A stretch of 64,000 bases of DNA from Plasticicumulans acidivorans. GTDB taxonomy: Bacteria; Pseudomonadota; Gammaproteobacteria; Competibacterales; Competibacteraceae. Below the pieces are notes generated by a model. The model saw only the letters and a list, made by a program, of their open reading frames with translations. It was not told the DNA's origin and searched no databases. A program made the position numbers and the translations under genes. The DNA lies in assembly GCF_003182095.1 (NCBI RefSeq), contig NZ_QGTJ01000005.1:66680-130679 (forward strand), given 5' to 3'. Of this stretch, positions 30,361-38,752 are shown in pieces; the stretch's first letter is position 1; each line of letters begins with the position of its first letter.

Positions 30361-32835
30361 TCAGGCGTTCGGTTTGCGTGCCTTGCGCAACAGGTTCAGG
30401 CACTCGCGGTTGGCGGCCATGTCGAGCGCGGTGAAGCCGTCGGCCGATTCCGGCGTCGGGTCGGCGCCGAGCGCGAGCAGCCGTTCGACGCAGGCGGTCT
30501 TGCCGGCCGAGGCGGCGTACATCAGCGTGCTGACGCCGCTGTCGTTGCGGTGATCCGGGTCGGCCCCGGCAGCGACCAGCGCCTCGATCAGCGCCGGGGC
30601 ATCGGCGTAGCAGGCCAGCCACAGCGCCTGATTGCCATCGCTGTTGCTGGCGTGGACGTCGGCCCCGAGCTTGAGCAGTGCTTCGACGATCTCGGTCGCG
30701 CCGAGCTGGCAGGCGCGCATCAGCGGCGTGACGCCACTGCCGGGCAGGGCGGCATCCAGCACCCGGCCAAAGCCCTGCAGTTCCAGCCAGGCACTGAGCG
30801 CAAACGGCAGCTCGCGCGTATCCGGCGACGGCAGCAGCGTGTCGGCCAGATGCGCCTGCCAGGCGGTATAGCCGCCGCACAGGTCGAACACCCGCTGGAA
30901 GCCGAAATCGGCGAAGGTCTGCGCCCAGGTCTGGCTGGCGTTGCCGTGATAGCAGTAGATCAGCAGCGGGCGTGCCTTGGCCGTGGCGCGGAGGGTCTTG
31001 CTGATGCTGCGGCCGTCGAGGTGCACGGCGCCGTTGATGTGGCCGCGGGCGTAGTCGGTGGCATCGCGCGAGTCGAGCAGCAGCAGCTCGGTTTCGTGGG
31101 CGATCATCTGCTGCGCCTCGGCGGGCGTCAGGCGCTGGAAGGTACGTTCGCCGCTCATCGTGCGGGTCTCCGGTGCGTGCGGGGTGGCAGGGGTGGCTGC
31201 GGCGCTGCCGGGCGCCGGGTAGGGCGGCAGGCTGAGGATGCGTGCGTCAGTGACCGCGCGGCCGACCGTGAAGTGGTAAACCGTCTGCAGGCTCTGGTCC
31301 TGCAGGCCGTAGAGCTCGTGGCCGGCGTCATCGAAGAAGCAGCCGATGCCGGTGCCGGCGAGGCCGAGCGCGGTCGCCTCCAGATACAGCACCTGGCCGA
31401 GCAGGCCGGCCTCCTGATGCAGCGTGCGGTAAGTCCACGGGGCTTCGCGCAGCGGTGCGGCAAATTCGGCCAGCATCGCCACCGCGAACATGCCGTCGCC
31501 GGCGATCGCCTGGCCGCAGCCGAGCGCGCGCGCCGAGCGCTGGGTATCGCCGCACAGCAGGCAATACAGCGGCAGATGCGGCGGGCAGCCGTCCGGCCGG
31601 CGCCATTCGAAGTCCGCCTGCAGTGCCGTGCGCAGCGTAGCGAGCGCGGCCGGCGAGCGCGGCAGGGCGTAGAGGCCGGGTTCGAGACCGTCGACGCGGT
31701 GCACGAACAGCAGTGGATGTACCCGCACCGGCTGTGGCCAGACGTCCCACGGCAGCTGGGCAGGGCGCGGCAGCAGGGCGTCGAGCAGGCGCCAGAAGTC
31801 GGCGAGCGGCAGCCGCGCGTCGCGTTCGAAGCGCTGGGCACTGCGCCGCGCGCGCAGCAGGCTCGCGGCGCTCGGGCCGCCGCTGGCGAGATCGCGCACC
31901 GGCAGCTCGACCGGCGCGGCGGCGGCGGCCGGCGGCGGCGCCGGAAAGCAGGTCGCCGCGGCGACGGCATCGATCGCCGGCCAGCGGTACATCGGATAGC
32001 GGTCGAGCCGGTTGGCGCGGCCAAACCACTGCGGCCGGTCGGCAGCGTTGGGCAGTGCCGCGGCGGCGCTGGCCAGCGCCTGCGGGCCGAGCGCGCACAG
32101 CCATTCGGCATCCTCGCGCTCGGCCTTGCCGGGGAAGTCGGTGTCGCGGTCGAGGCCGAGGCCGTGCATCAGCTCGGCGTGACTGAGCGCGACCGGACGG
32201 GTTTCCCAGCCGAGCAGTGCCGCGGCATAGCGCAGTGCGCCGAGCGCATGGCCGCTGTCGAGCTGGCAGTAACGGAAGGCGCGCTCGCCGTATTTCCAGG
32301 CCTCGCGCCAGTGCACCGAGCTCAGGGCGACGTAGAGCTCGGCGATGCCGGGCGCCGCCGGCGCAAAGCGCGCGCGGCATTCGAGCGCGTGCTCGCGCGG
32401 CGCGTAGTGATACAGGCCGTCGTCGAGGCCGGGGATGTGGCGGCAGATCAGCCAGACCTCGGACGGATGCAGATTGCCGCTCGACGGATTGCAGCGCACC
32501 GCCCAGCGGTCGGGGCCGAGTTCTTTCCATGCGGCGATGCCGAAGCTCAGCGCCAGCAGCGTGCCGATGGCGTCGAGGTCGAGTGCCTGCGGCGGTACGC
32601 CGCCGGGCAGGCACAGGCGGCTCCAGTCCGGGCCGGCGGCGAGATCGGGCTGCGCCAGCATGATGCGTTCGCTGCCCTCCCAGTGGCGGAACGGATCGGG
32701 CTGCGCGCTCCAGTCGAGCGTCTCCGGGCCGGCCGCATAGCGCTCGCGCCGGTGCTTGCTGCGCGCGTGATAGGCGAGCACTTCGGCATGGGCGGCTGCA
32801 GACGAAAACGGGGCGGATGCGGAATCGTCAGGCAT
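30361..32835 (-). CDS. SagB-type nitroreductase - GlpE rhodanese - ankyrin fusion protein
   Basis: An 824-residue chain of three modules. Residues about 20-520 form a double nitroreductase/SagB-type FMN domain (first half PSSGNLHPSEVWLI and GLYHYAPREHALE; second half RARRSAQRFERDARLPLADF and LHQEAGLLGQVLYLEATALG). Residues about 560-655 are a GlpE-like rhodanese with LLLLDSRDATDYARGHINGA and the active loop YCYHGNASQ, whose Cys carries sulfane sulfur. The C-terminus holds about four ankyrin repeats (GVTPLMRACQLGATEIVEAL and following). The frame is continuous, with an internal Met before the rhodanese that may mark the old gene boundary. The start at 32835 is tentative (alternatives 32892, 32886). 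The role is unknown; redox chemistry on a sulfur or peptide substrate is a guess. Confidence 0.85.
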   Translation of the reverse strand: MPDDSASAPFSSAAAHAEVLAYHARSKHRRERYAAGPETLDWSAQPDPFRHWEGSERIMLAQPDLAAGPDWSRLCLPGGVPPQALDLDAIGTLLALSFGIAAWKELGPDRWAVRCNPSSGNLHPSEVWLICRHIPGLDDGLYHYAPREHALECRARFAPAAPGIAELYVALSSVHWREAWKYGERAFRYCQLDSGHALGALRYAAALLGWETRPVALSHAELMHGLGLDRDTDFPGKAEREDAEWLCALGPQALASAAAALPNAADRPQWFGRANRLDRYPMYRWPAIDAVAAATCFPAPPPAAAAAPVELPVRDLASGGPSAASLLRARRSAQRFERDARLPLADFWRLLDALLPRPAQLPWDVWPQPVRVHPLLFVHRVDGLEPGLYALPRSPAALATLRTALQADFEWRRPDGCPPHLPLYCLLCGDTQRSARALGCGQAIAGDGMFAVAMLAEFAAPLREAPWTYRTLHQEAGLLGQVLYLEATALGLAGTGIGCFFDDAGHELYGLQDQSLQTVYHFTVGRAVTDARILSLPPYPAPGSAAATPATPHAPETRTMSGERTFQRLTPAEAQQMIAHETELLLLDSRDATDYARGHINGAVHLDGRSISKTLRATAKARPLLIYCYHGNASQTWAQTFADFGFQRVFDLCGGYTAWQAHLADTLLPSPDTRELPFALSAWLELQGFGRVLDAALPGSGVTPLMRACQLGATEIVEALLKLGADVHASNSDGNQALWLACYADAPALIEALVAAGADPDHRNDSGVSTLMYAASAGKTACVERLLALGADPTPESADGFTALDMAANRECLNLLRKARKPNA

Positions 32836-33030
32836 GACGGGGCGGCGCTCGGCAGGAGGGGGTCTGACTCCTCCATGCAAAAGCATGGCCATCGCGTCAA
32901 TGGATGATTTTGGGCGGTTTGACAGCGAGTTGCGGCGCCAGTCCGGCCGCCGGCTGCAGGGCTGGCGGCGGGCTGGAGTCGCGCTTGTCGGCTTTGCGAC
33001 AGGCTGTGGTTTGCTGCGCTGCAGCGTTTC

Positions 33031-33651
33031 TCAGATCGCGCGCAGCTCGCGAGCGCGCTGTTCCAGCGGTGCCGAGGCCATCGTCGGCGCGGCCGCCGGT
33101 TTGGCGTCGCGGATGTAGTCGCGACTGATACTGCGGAAGACGTCGGTGCCGGCGCGGCGCAGCCACTCGAAGGCGACCATCTCGCGGCTGACGATGCTGG
33201 CTCCGGCGGCACGCAGGCGCTCCAGCGCCAGGGCGCGGTCGCGCGGCTGGCGCGAGTCGACGGCTTCCTCGACGACGAAGACCTGGTGGCCGAGGTCCAT
33301 CAGGCCGAAAGCGGTCTGCAGCACGCAGACATGGGCCTCGGCACCGGCCAGCACCCACTGGCGACGGCCGAGCGACAGCAGCCGCGGCCGCAGATCCTCT
33401 TCGAAGGTGGCGTTGAAAAAGATCTTTTCGAACAGGCCGCCACGCGGGATCAGTGGCTGCAGCTCAGCGACGGTGTGACCGAGACCGCGCGGATTCTGCT
33501 CGGTGACGCGCGTCGGAATGTGCAGGCGTTCGGCGACTTCCATCAGCCAGCGCGTGTGCGTCACCGCAGCGCTGCCGGCATGCAGCGCCGGCACCAGGCG
33601 TTCCTGCAGATCGATCACCAGCAGGGCGGATTGGTCGGGATACAGCAGCAT
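33031..33651 (-). CDS. Isochorismatase-family hydrolase
   Basis: A 206-residue cysteine hydrolase with the family triad: D14 (LLVIDLQERLVP), K76 (GLFEKIFFNA) and C109 (LAGAEAHVCVLQTA). The same fold is used by nicotinamidases, ureidoacrylate and N-carbamoyl amidases and true isochorismatases. The YcaC-like length and the short C-terminal tail do not decide the substrate. GGAG eight bases before the ATG at 33651 supports the start. It is followed on the same strand, after 195 bp, by the nitroreductase fusion gene. No siderophore genes are nearby, so a siderophore role is unlikely. Confidence 0.87.
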   Translation of the reverse strand: MLLYPDQSALLVIDLQERLVPALHAGSAAVTHTRWLMEVAERLHIPTRVTEQNPRGLGHTVAELQPLIPRGGLFEKIFFNATFEEDLRPRLLSLGRRQWVLAGAEAHVCVLQTAFGLMDLGHQVFVVEEAVDSRQPRDRALALERLRAAGASIVSREMVAFEWLRRAGTDVFRSISRDYIRDAKPAAAPTMASAPLEQRARELRAI

Positions 33652-33802
33652 GAGGTATCTCCATGTCGATCCCCATCCTGGCGACAGGACGCATCCTTGC
33701 GCAGGGTAGAGGGACGCGATCGAACCAGGCGTCCACGGGGAAGCATGTGCATTGCGTATCGTGAACTGCGGGCTGCGCACTGCACATGTGCTCATGCTGC
33801 TG

Positions 33803-33836
33803 CAAGCAATTGTGAAGCCAATAATTCAATTGCTTG
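33803..33836. promoter_or_regulatory. Ten-base inverted repeat upstream of the isochorismatase-like gene
   Basis: CAAGCAATTG (33803-33812) and CAATTGCTTG (33827-33836) are perfect inverted repeats with a 14-bp A/T-rich spacer, about 150 bp before the hydrolase start and 110 bp after the alaX stop. No T-run follows on either strand, so an operator is more likely than a terminator. The remainder of the 33652-33947 gap shows nothing else. Confidence 0.4.
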
Positions 33837-33947
33837 ATTGGTAGATGAAATAGGCTGAATTTTCCGAGCTCGACCGGTGTCGATGTAAAGTCGATTGACG
33901 TTGCCGGCCGCGTCTGCCGCCACAGCTGAACCGGAGCTGAATTTTCG

Positions 33948-34655
33948 TTAGGCGAAATTCAGGATGACTCGCCGGTTGTGCGTCGACTTCTTTTCGATCT
34001 TCGCCACGCGGATGCGGCCGATTTCGCCGGTGCGGGCGACGTGCGTGCCGCCGCAGGGCTGCAGGTCGATGCCGGGGATCTCGACCAGGCGCACACGACC
34101 CTGGCCGCGTGGCGGCTGCACCGACAGCGTCTTCACCAGCTCGGGCTGGGCATCGAGTTCGGCGTCGCTGATCCAGCGCGTGCCGACGGCATGGTCGGCC
34201 GCGATCAGCGCATTGAGCTGTGCCTCGATCTCGGCCTTGTCGAGCAGCATCTCCGGCAGGTCGAAGTCCAGCCGGCCTTTGTCGGCGCTGATCGAACCGC
34301 CGGTGACACCGGCGCGGACCACCGTCGACAGCAGGTGCAGGCAGGTGTGCATGCGCATGTGGCGGTGGCGGCGTTCCCAGTCGAGTTCGAGCGTCACCGT
34401 CTCGCCGGGCACCGGCCGTGCGGCATCGCTGGCGACGAGGTGGACGATGGCATCAGCCGTGTCGCCTTTGCGCGTGTCGAGGATGGCGAGGCGGCTGCCG
34501 TCGGCCCGCTGCAGCGTGCCGCTGTCACCGGGCTGGCCGCCGCCCTGCGGGTAGAACAGCGTGCGGTCGAACTCGATGCCGGCATCGCTGACGGCGGTGA
34601 CGGTGGCGCTGCACTGGCGCAGGTAGGGATCGTCGCGGAACAGGGCAAGGGTCAT
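33948..34655 (-). CDS. Alanyl-tRNA editing protein AlaX
   Basis: A 235-residue free-standing editing domain homologous to the AlaRS editing domain. It hydrolyses mischarged Ser-tRNA(Ala) or Gly-tRNA(Ala). Zinc ligands are HMRMHTCLHLL (HxxxH) near residue 98 and CGGTHVARTGEIG (CxxxH) near 203. The N-terminal part FYPQGGGQPGDSGTL is typical of the AlaX-M class. GGAGA upstream of 34655 supports the start. It lies 47 bp downstream of the MocR gene on the same strand, so may be in its operon. Confidence 0.93.
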   Translation of the reverse strand: MTLALFRDDPYLRQCSATVTAVSDAGIEFDRTLFYPQGGGQPGDSGTLQRADGSRLAILDTRKGDTADAIVHLVASDAARPVPGETVTLELDWERRHRHMRMHTCLHLLSTVVRAGVTGGSISADKGRLDFDLPEMLLDKAEIEAQLNALIAADHAVGTRWISDAELDAQPELVKTLSVQPPRGQGRVRLVEIPGIDLQPCGGTHVARTGEIGRIRVAKIEKKSTHNRRVILNFA

Positions 34656-34702
34656 CGCAGGCTCTCCATCGCGGTGGGACAAAGCGGGGGACAATCGGGA
34701 CA

Positions 34703-36082
34703 TCAGAACAGCAGTGGCGCCCCCGGCGGCTGCGCCAGCAGTTCGGCGACCACGCTGAGACCTGCGCGCAGCACCTCGATCGTCGGTGGTGCGCTGACGC
34801 ACAGGCGCAGTGCCGGTGGCGCCGCACCGCGCTGCACGGCGAACAGGTCGGCCGGAGCGACGGCGACACCGCGCGCGCGCGCCGCGGCGACGAATTCGCT
34901 TTCACGCCAGGGTTCAGGCAGCGGCAGCCAGAGGTGAAAGCCCTGCGGCTGGGCCTGGTGCGGGAAACCGGCCAGCATCTGCGCGGCCAGCGCCTGGCGG
35001 GCGCCGGCCTCGCCGCGCTGCCAGTCCATCAGCCGCTGCGCGGTACCGTCCTCGATCCAGCGTGCGGCGATTTCCGCCATCAGCGGCGGTGCCATCCACA
35101 CCGAGGTGCGCACCGCGGCGCTGATGCGCGCGGTGTAGGCCGCCGGCGTGCCGATGTAGCCGATGCGCAGCCCCGGCACCAGCGCCTTCGAGGTGCAGGT
35201 GACGTAGCAGCTGCGCTCGGGGGCGTAGGTGCTGAGTGCCGGCGGACGATCGGGCACGGCGAAGCCGTAGACGTCGTCATCGAGCAGCAGAAAGTCGTAT
35301 TCGCGGGCGATCTCGGCGATTTCGGCGCGGCGCGCGGCCGGCAGCACCGCCGTGGTCGGGTTGTGCAACGTCGGCACGCAGGCGAGCAGTCGCGGCCGGT
35401 GCGTGCGGGCGGCCTCGCGCAGCGCCTCCGGCAGCAGGCCGTCGGCGTCCATCGCCACCGGCACCACCTGCAGCCGCGCCTGATTGGCGACCGCCAGCAG
35501 ACCGGGGTAGGCCAGCGCCTCGACCAGCAGCACGTCGCCCGGCTCGGTCAGCGCCGTCAGCACGGTGAGCAGCGCGTGCTGGGCACCGCAGCTGATCACC
35601 ACCTGCTCCGGCGCGTAGTCGACGCCGAGCATGCCGAGGAACTGCGCGCCGGCGTCGCGGTGACGTGCCAGGCCGGTGTCCGGGGCGTAGTCGAGCAGGC
35701 TCGACAGGTCGAGCGAGCCGGCGATCGCGCCGAGCACCTGGCTGAGCTCCGGCGCCTGGTAGGCCAGCGCCGGGCGGTTGACCGACAGGTCGATCAGCCC
35801 CGGCGCCGGTGGCGTGATCATCGCCGGCGCCTGCAGGCGGCGTTCGCGCACGAAGGTGCCGCGGCCGACGGTGCCGCTGGTCAGCCCGCGTGCTTCGGCT
35901 TCGGCGTAGGCGCGGGTGACGGTGCCGACGGTGACACCGAGGCGCTCGGCCAGCTCGCGGTGCGTCGGCAGGCGCTCGCCGGCCTGCAGTTCGCCGTCGC
36001 TGATGGCCCGGGCGATCGCGTCGGCGATCGCCTTGTAACGCGGCCCGGGAAAGTCTTCGAGGTGAGGCTGCCACATTGTCAT
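34703..36082 (-). CDS. MocR-type GntR/aminotransferase regulator
   Basis: A 459-residue regulator: a GntR winged helix (residues 15-80, ERLPTHRELAERLGVTVGTV) and an aminotransferase-like domain with HNPTTAVLP, LLLDDDVYGF and the PLP lysine in CTSKALVPGLRIGYIG. It probably senses PLP or an amino compound and represses or activates the divergent genes. Three palindromes sit at or just before its start (36076-36144), one over the start codon itself, strongly suggesting autoregulation and control of the DUF1127-phzF unit. ATG at 36082 and 36076 are alternative starts; neither has a good ribosome site. Confidence 0.88.
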   Translation of the reverse strand: MTMWQPHLEDFPGPRYKAIADAIARAISDGELQAGERLPTHRELAERLGVTVGTVTRAYAEAEARGLTSGTVGRGTFVRERRLQAPAMITPPAPGLIDLSVNRPALAYQAPELSQVLGAIAGSLDLSSLLDYAPDTGLARHRDAGAQFLGMLGVDYAPEQVVISCGAQHALLTVLTALTEPGDVLLVEALAYPGLLAVANQARLQVVPVAMDADGLLPEALREAARTHRPRLLACVPTLHNPTTAVLPAARRAEIAEIAREYDFLLLDDDVYGFAVPDRPPALSTYAPERSCYVTCTSKALVPGLRIGYIGTPAAYTARISAAVRTSVWMAPPLMAEIAARWIEDGTAQRLMDWQRGEAGARQALAAQMLAGFPHQAQPQGFHLWLPLPEPWRESEFVAAARARGVAVAPADLFAVQRGAAPPALRLCVSAPPTIEVLRAGLSVVAELLAQPPGAPLLF

Positions 36083-36090
36083 GGTGACAA
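36076..36090. promoter_or_regulatory. Operator palindrome 1 over the mocR start
   Basis: TTGTCA-TGG-TGACAA is a perfect 15-bp palindrome covering the minus-strand start codon at 36082. Binding here would block mocR transcription or initiation. The same core, TGTCATGG-GACAA, appears before the other mocR gene at 13790. Confidence 0.5.
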
Positions 36091-36098
36091 AGTCTGGC

Positions 36099-36119
36099 TT
36101 GACATCGCGATTGTGTCAA
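36099..36119. promoter_or_regulatory. Operator palindrome 2
   Basis: TTGACA (36099-36104) and TGTCAA (36114-36119) are inverted repeats nine bases apart in the mocR/DUF1127 divergent region. TTGACA is also a perfect sigma-70 -35 box on the plus strand, so it may be part of the plus-strand promoter; a corresponding -10 near 36122-36130 is weak. Confidence 0.45.
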
Positions 36120-36127
36120 TTAGTCTG

Positions 36128-36144
36128 ATTGTCGCGACGACAAT
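36128..36144. promoter_or_regulatory. Operator palindrome 3
   Basis: ATTGTCG-CGA-CGACAAT is a perfect 17-bp palindrome about 33 bp before the DUF1127 start. With palindromes 1 and 2 it shares the half-site TTGTC/GACAA, which argues for one regulator, most simply the adjacent MocR protein. Confidence 0.5.
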
Positions 36145-36176
36145 GTCGTGATTTTCCCAGTATGAGGGATCGACAG

Positions 36177-36410
36177 ATGAATACAATCGAAGAATTGTCT
36201 CCATCCTTGCCGCAATCGCCAGCACCGGCTCGCGAGACCATCGGCCTGCGCGCAAGCATCGTGGCGATGATCCGTCTGCTGGGTATCTGGTATCGCCGCT
36301 ACCGCCAGCGCCGCCACCTGCATGGCTTGCCGGATTACCTGCTGAAAGACATCGGCGTCAGCCGCGCCGAGGCTGAGGAAGAAGCCCGCAAGTTCTTCTG
36401 GCAGGAATGA
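36177..36410 (+). CDS. DUF1127 small protein
   Basis: A 77-residue protein whose C-terminal 45 residues form a DUF1127 (YjiS-like) domain: WYRRYRQRRHLHGLPDYLLK followed by DIGVSRAEAEEE. DUF1127 proteins are short, arginine-rich and some bind RNA in phosphate or stress metabolism. GAGGGA seven bases before the ATG at 36177 sets the start. It is transcribed away from mocR across three shared palindromes, and a hairpin with a short T-run separates it from the following PhzF gene. Confidence 0.85.
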   Translation: MNTIEELSPSLPQSPAPARETIGLRASIVAMIRLLGIWYRRYRQRRHLHGLPDYLLKDIGVSRAEAEEEARKFFWQE

Positions 36411-36417
36411 CGCCCGC

Positions 36418-36445
36418 GCCGCCGGCCTGTAGCGCCGGCGGCTTT
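36418..36445 (+). terminator. Weak intrinsic terminator after the DUF1127 gene
   Basis: GCCGCCGG (36418-36425) pairs with CCGGCGGC (36435-36442), followed by TTTG. The T-run is short, so partial readthrough into phzF is likely. Confidence 0.5.
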
Positions 36446-36471
36446 GCCATCACGTGCAGGAGAGTTCCCCC

Positions 36472-37263
36472 ATGCGCTTGCCCCTCTATCAGGTGGATGC
36501 CTTTACCGATCGGCTGTTCGGCGGCAATCCGGCGGCGGTGATGCCGCTGCCGCACTGGCTCGACGATGTCACGCTGGCGGCGCTCGCCGCCGAGAACAAT
36601 CTTTCCGAAACCGCGTTTCTGGTCGCCGAGGGCGCGGGTTGGCGGCTGCGCTGGTTTACGCCGGCGATCGAGGTCGATCTGTGTGGACACGCGACACTCG
36701 CCAGCGCCCATGTGCTGTTCGCCCACCTCGGCGTGCGCAGCGAGCGGCTGCAGTTTTCCACCGCGAGCGGCCCGCTGAGCGTCGCCCGCCTGGCTGACGG
36801 CCGTCTCGAACTCGATTTTCCGGCACGCACGCTGACGGCGATCAGCGCACCGGCGGGGCTCGGTGAAGCGCTCGGCGCCACGCCGCAGGCGGTGTTCGAT
36901 TCCGGCTGCAATTATCTGGCGGTGTTTGCCGACGAGGCTGCGGTCGGCGCGCTGCGGCCGGATTTCCGCGCGCTGGCCGCGCTCGAACGCCAGGGGGTGA
37001 TCGTCACCGCGGCGGGCGAGGCGGTCGATTTCGTCAGTCGCTACTTCGCGCCGGCCGCCGGCATCGACGAGGACCCGGTGACCGGCTCGGCGCATTGCGA
37101 GCTGACCCCGTACTGGGCCGAGTGCCTCGGCCGCAGCGCGCTGCGCGCGCGCCAGGTTTCGGCGCGCGGTGGCACGCTCGGCGTGCGCCTGAACGGGGAT
37201 CGCGTCGGCATCGCCGGCCGCGCCGTCACCTATCTCTGCGGTCAGGTCGAGCTGCCGGGCTGA
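36472..37263 (+). CDS. PhzF-family isomerase
   Basis: A 263-residue protein of the PhzF/diaminopimelate-epimerase-like fold. YQVDAFTDRLFGGNPAAVMP at the start and NLSETAFLV contain the conserved glutamate (SE) used as general acid/base in PhzF. RWFTPAIEVDLCGHATLASA and GIDEDPVTGSAHC are the other signatures. Most bacterial members have unknown isomerase substrates; phenazine synthesis is unlikely because no phz genes are present. CAGGAGAG eight bases upstream fixes the start. It probably belongs to the mocR-controlled unit. Confidence 0.9.
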   Translation: MRLPLYQVDAFTDRLFGGNPAAVMPLPHWLDDVTLAALAAENNLSETAFLVAEGAGWRLRWFTPAIEVDLCGHATLASAHVLFAHLGVRSERLQFSTASGPLSVARLADGRLELDFPARTLTAISAPAGLGEALGATPQAVFDSGCNYLAVFADEAAVGALRPDFRALAALERQGVIVTAAGEAVDFVSRYFAPAAGIDEDPVTGSAHCELTPYWAECLGRSALRARQVSARGGTLGVRLNGDRVGIAGRAVTYLCGQVELPG

Positions 37264-37276
37264 TGCACTCGCCGCT

Positions 37277-38572
37277 TCACTCGGCGAAAGGGTCGCCACC
37301 GTCGCTGCCGGCGTCGAGCCGGCCGTCGTGCAGCCGGCAGCGCAGGCCGGGAATCGCCTGCGCCGGCGGCAGCGCCAGCGGGCGGTTGCCGACGATGGCG
37401 GTGGTCGCCACCAGCCGTTGCTGGCGGCCATTGACGGCCTGCGACCAGACCGCGACCAGGCCGGCGTCGGCGATGGCCTGTTTCCAGTCGAGACGCAGCA
37501 CCGTCAGCGCCCGGCCGTTCTCGTCATGTGCCGTCCAGCGCTCGACCTTGGGCAGCGGTGCCTTGCCGTAGCCGCGCCAGACCTGGCCGTCGAGGGTGAC
37601 GCCGAGCTGTGCCGGCTGTTTCGACGACAGTCGGCTGTTGGCGTCCGGCGCCGTGCCCAGGCCGAGCCAGAATTCCAGATGGTCGTGCTGCACCCAGCTG
37701 TCGGCGGGTGTCGCATCCGGATGGCTGTCGCGGACCTGTACCAGCAGCGTGCGGTCGCCGGCGAGCAGCAGGCGGACTTCAGAGTCGCGCTCGCTGTCGG
37801 CCTCGCCGTAAACGCGAAAGCCCGGTTCGCCATTGCCGTTGAGCGCCAGCGCGCAGCTGCCGAGTGTCTGGCCGCGGGCCGGCACGGCGTCGCCGGCGGC
37901 CGGATCGATGCGCGGCAGCTGCAGCGCGGCGACCAGGCCGGGCGCCGGCTGTGCCTGCCAGCCGGTGTTTTCGTCCGGGCAGCCGAGGCCGAGCTCGCCG
38001 GCCTGCTGTTCGGAGGCCGGCACCATCGCCAGGCGGCGGATCCGCAGTTTGGCGTGGTCGATCCACTGCCGCGTGCCGCTGCCTTCCTGCACCGTGTTGA
38101 AGCTGCAGCTGCTGCTGTGTACCGGCCGCAGCGGCTGCAGGCTGACGCTGCGCTCGGTTTCCCAGCGCCAGGCGCTGCCGCCGAGCTGGCGGTGCGTCAG
38201 GCGGTTGGCACCGGCGACGATCTCGTCGGCGCCGACGCCGCTGGCGCCGTAGCCATCGTTGCACAGGCTGAACAGGTGCTGCGGCGCCCGGCTGCCGGCC
38301 AGCAGCCACCATTCCCGGCCGCCGTCGAGGCTGCCGTCCTCGTTGCGACAGCCTTCCTCGGGGGCATCGTCGGCTTTGTCGTCGAGGCCGAGGGCGATCT
38401 CGGCGATGCTCAGTGGCGTGCCGTCATCCGCCTTGCCGGCGGCCAGCACGCGGCTGACGCGACAGTCCTCGTGGCGGCCGGCGCAGGCCGTCGCCTTCAG
38501 CGTCGGCGGCGCCGCGAACGCGGGCAGTGCGAACAGCCAGGGCAACAGCAGCAGCGGGCGAAACGGTGACAT
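37277..38572 (-). CDS. Exported protein of unknown function
   Basis: A 431-residue protein with a Sec signal peptide (MSPFRPLLLLPWLFALPAFA, cleavage before APPTL). Cysteine pairs near residues 30 and 37, and others in EEGCRNEDG, LCNDGYG and GCPDENTG, suggest disulfides in the periplasm. The second half, with VQHDHLEFWLGLGTAPDANS and VLRLDWKQAIADAG, resembles the beta-sandwich style of carbohydrate-binding domains of family 9 type, but this is only an impression. No catalytic motif is apparent. It is convergent with the PhzF gene. Confidence 0.75.
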   Translation of the reverse strand: MSPFRPLLLLPWLFALPAFAAPPTLKATACAGRHEDCRVSRVLAAGKADDGTPLSIAEIALGLDDKADDAPEEGCRNEDGSLDGGREWWLLAGSRAPQHLFSLCNDGYGASGVGADEIVAGANRLTHRQLGGSAWRWETERSVSLQPLRPVHSSSCSFNTVQEGSGTRQWIDHAKLRIRRLAMVPASEQQAGELGLGCPDENTGWQAQPAPGLVAALQLPRIDPAAGDAVPARGQTLGSCALALNGNGEPGFRVYGEADSERDSEVRLLLAGDRTLLVQVRDSHPDATPADSWVQHDHLEFWLGLGTAPDANSRLSSKQPAQLGVTLDGQVWRGYGKAPLPKVERWTAHDENGRALTVLRLDWKQAIADAGLVAVWSQAVNGRQQRLVATTAIVGNRPLALPPAQAIPGLRCRLHDGRLDAGSDGGDPFAE

Positions 38573-38752
38573 CGGGGCGGCACTCGGCAGGGTGGTGCGC
38601 GGAGCTTACCCGCCGCCGGCCACGCCGCGCCGCTATTCCTCACCGATATCCGATGGATGAAAAACATGAATTGGCGGCATCCGCTGCCGCCGGCTTAGAG
38701 TCGTGGGCCAGCCGCAACCGTGTGGATGCGGCCATTGGCTGACGAGGTCTTT

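Noticed and set aside
30292..32907. Plus-strand open frame opposite the nitroreductase fusion
   Set aside because: Arg/Gln/Ala-rich shadow with no recognisable domain; the opposite strand has clear SagB, rhodanese and ankyrin motifs.
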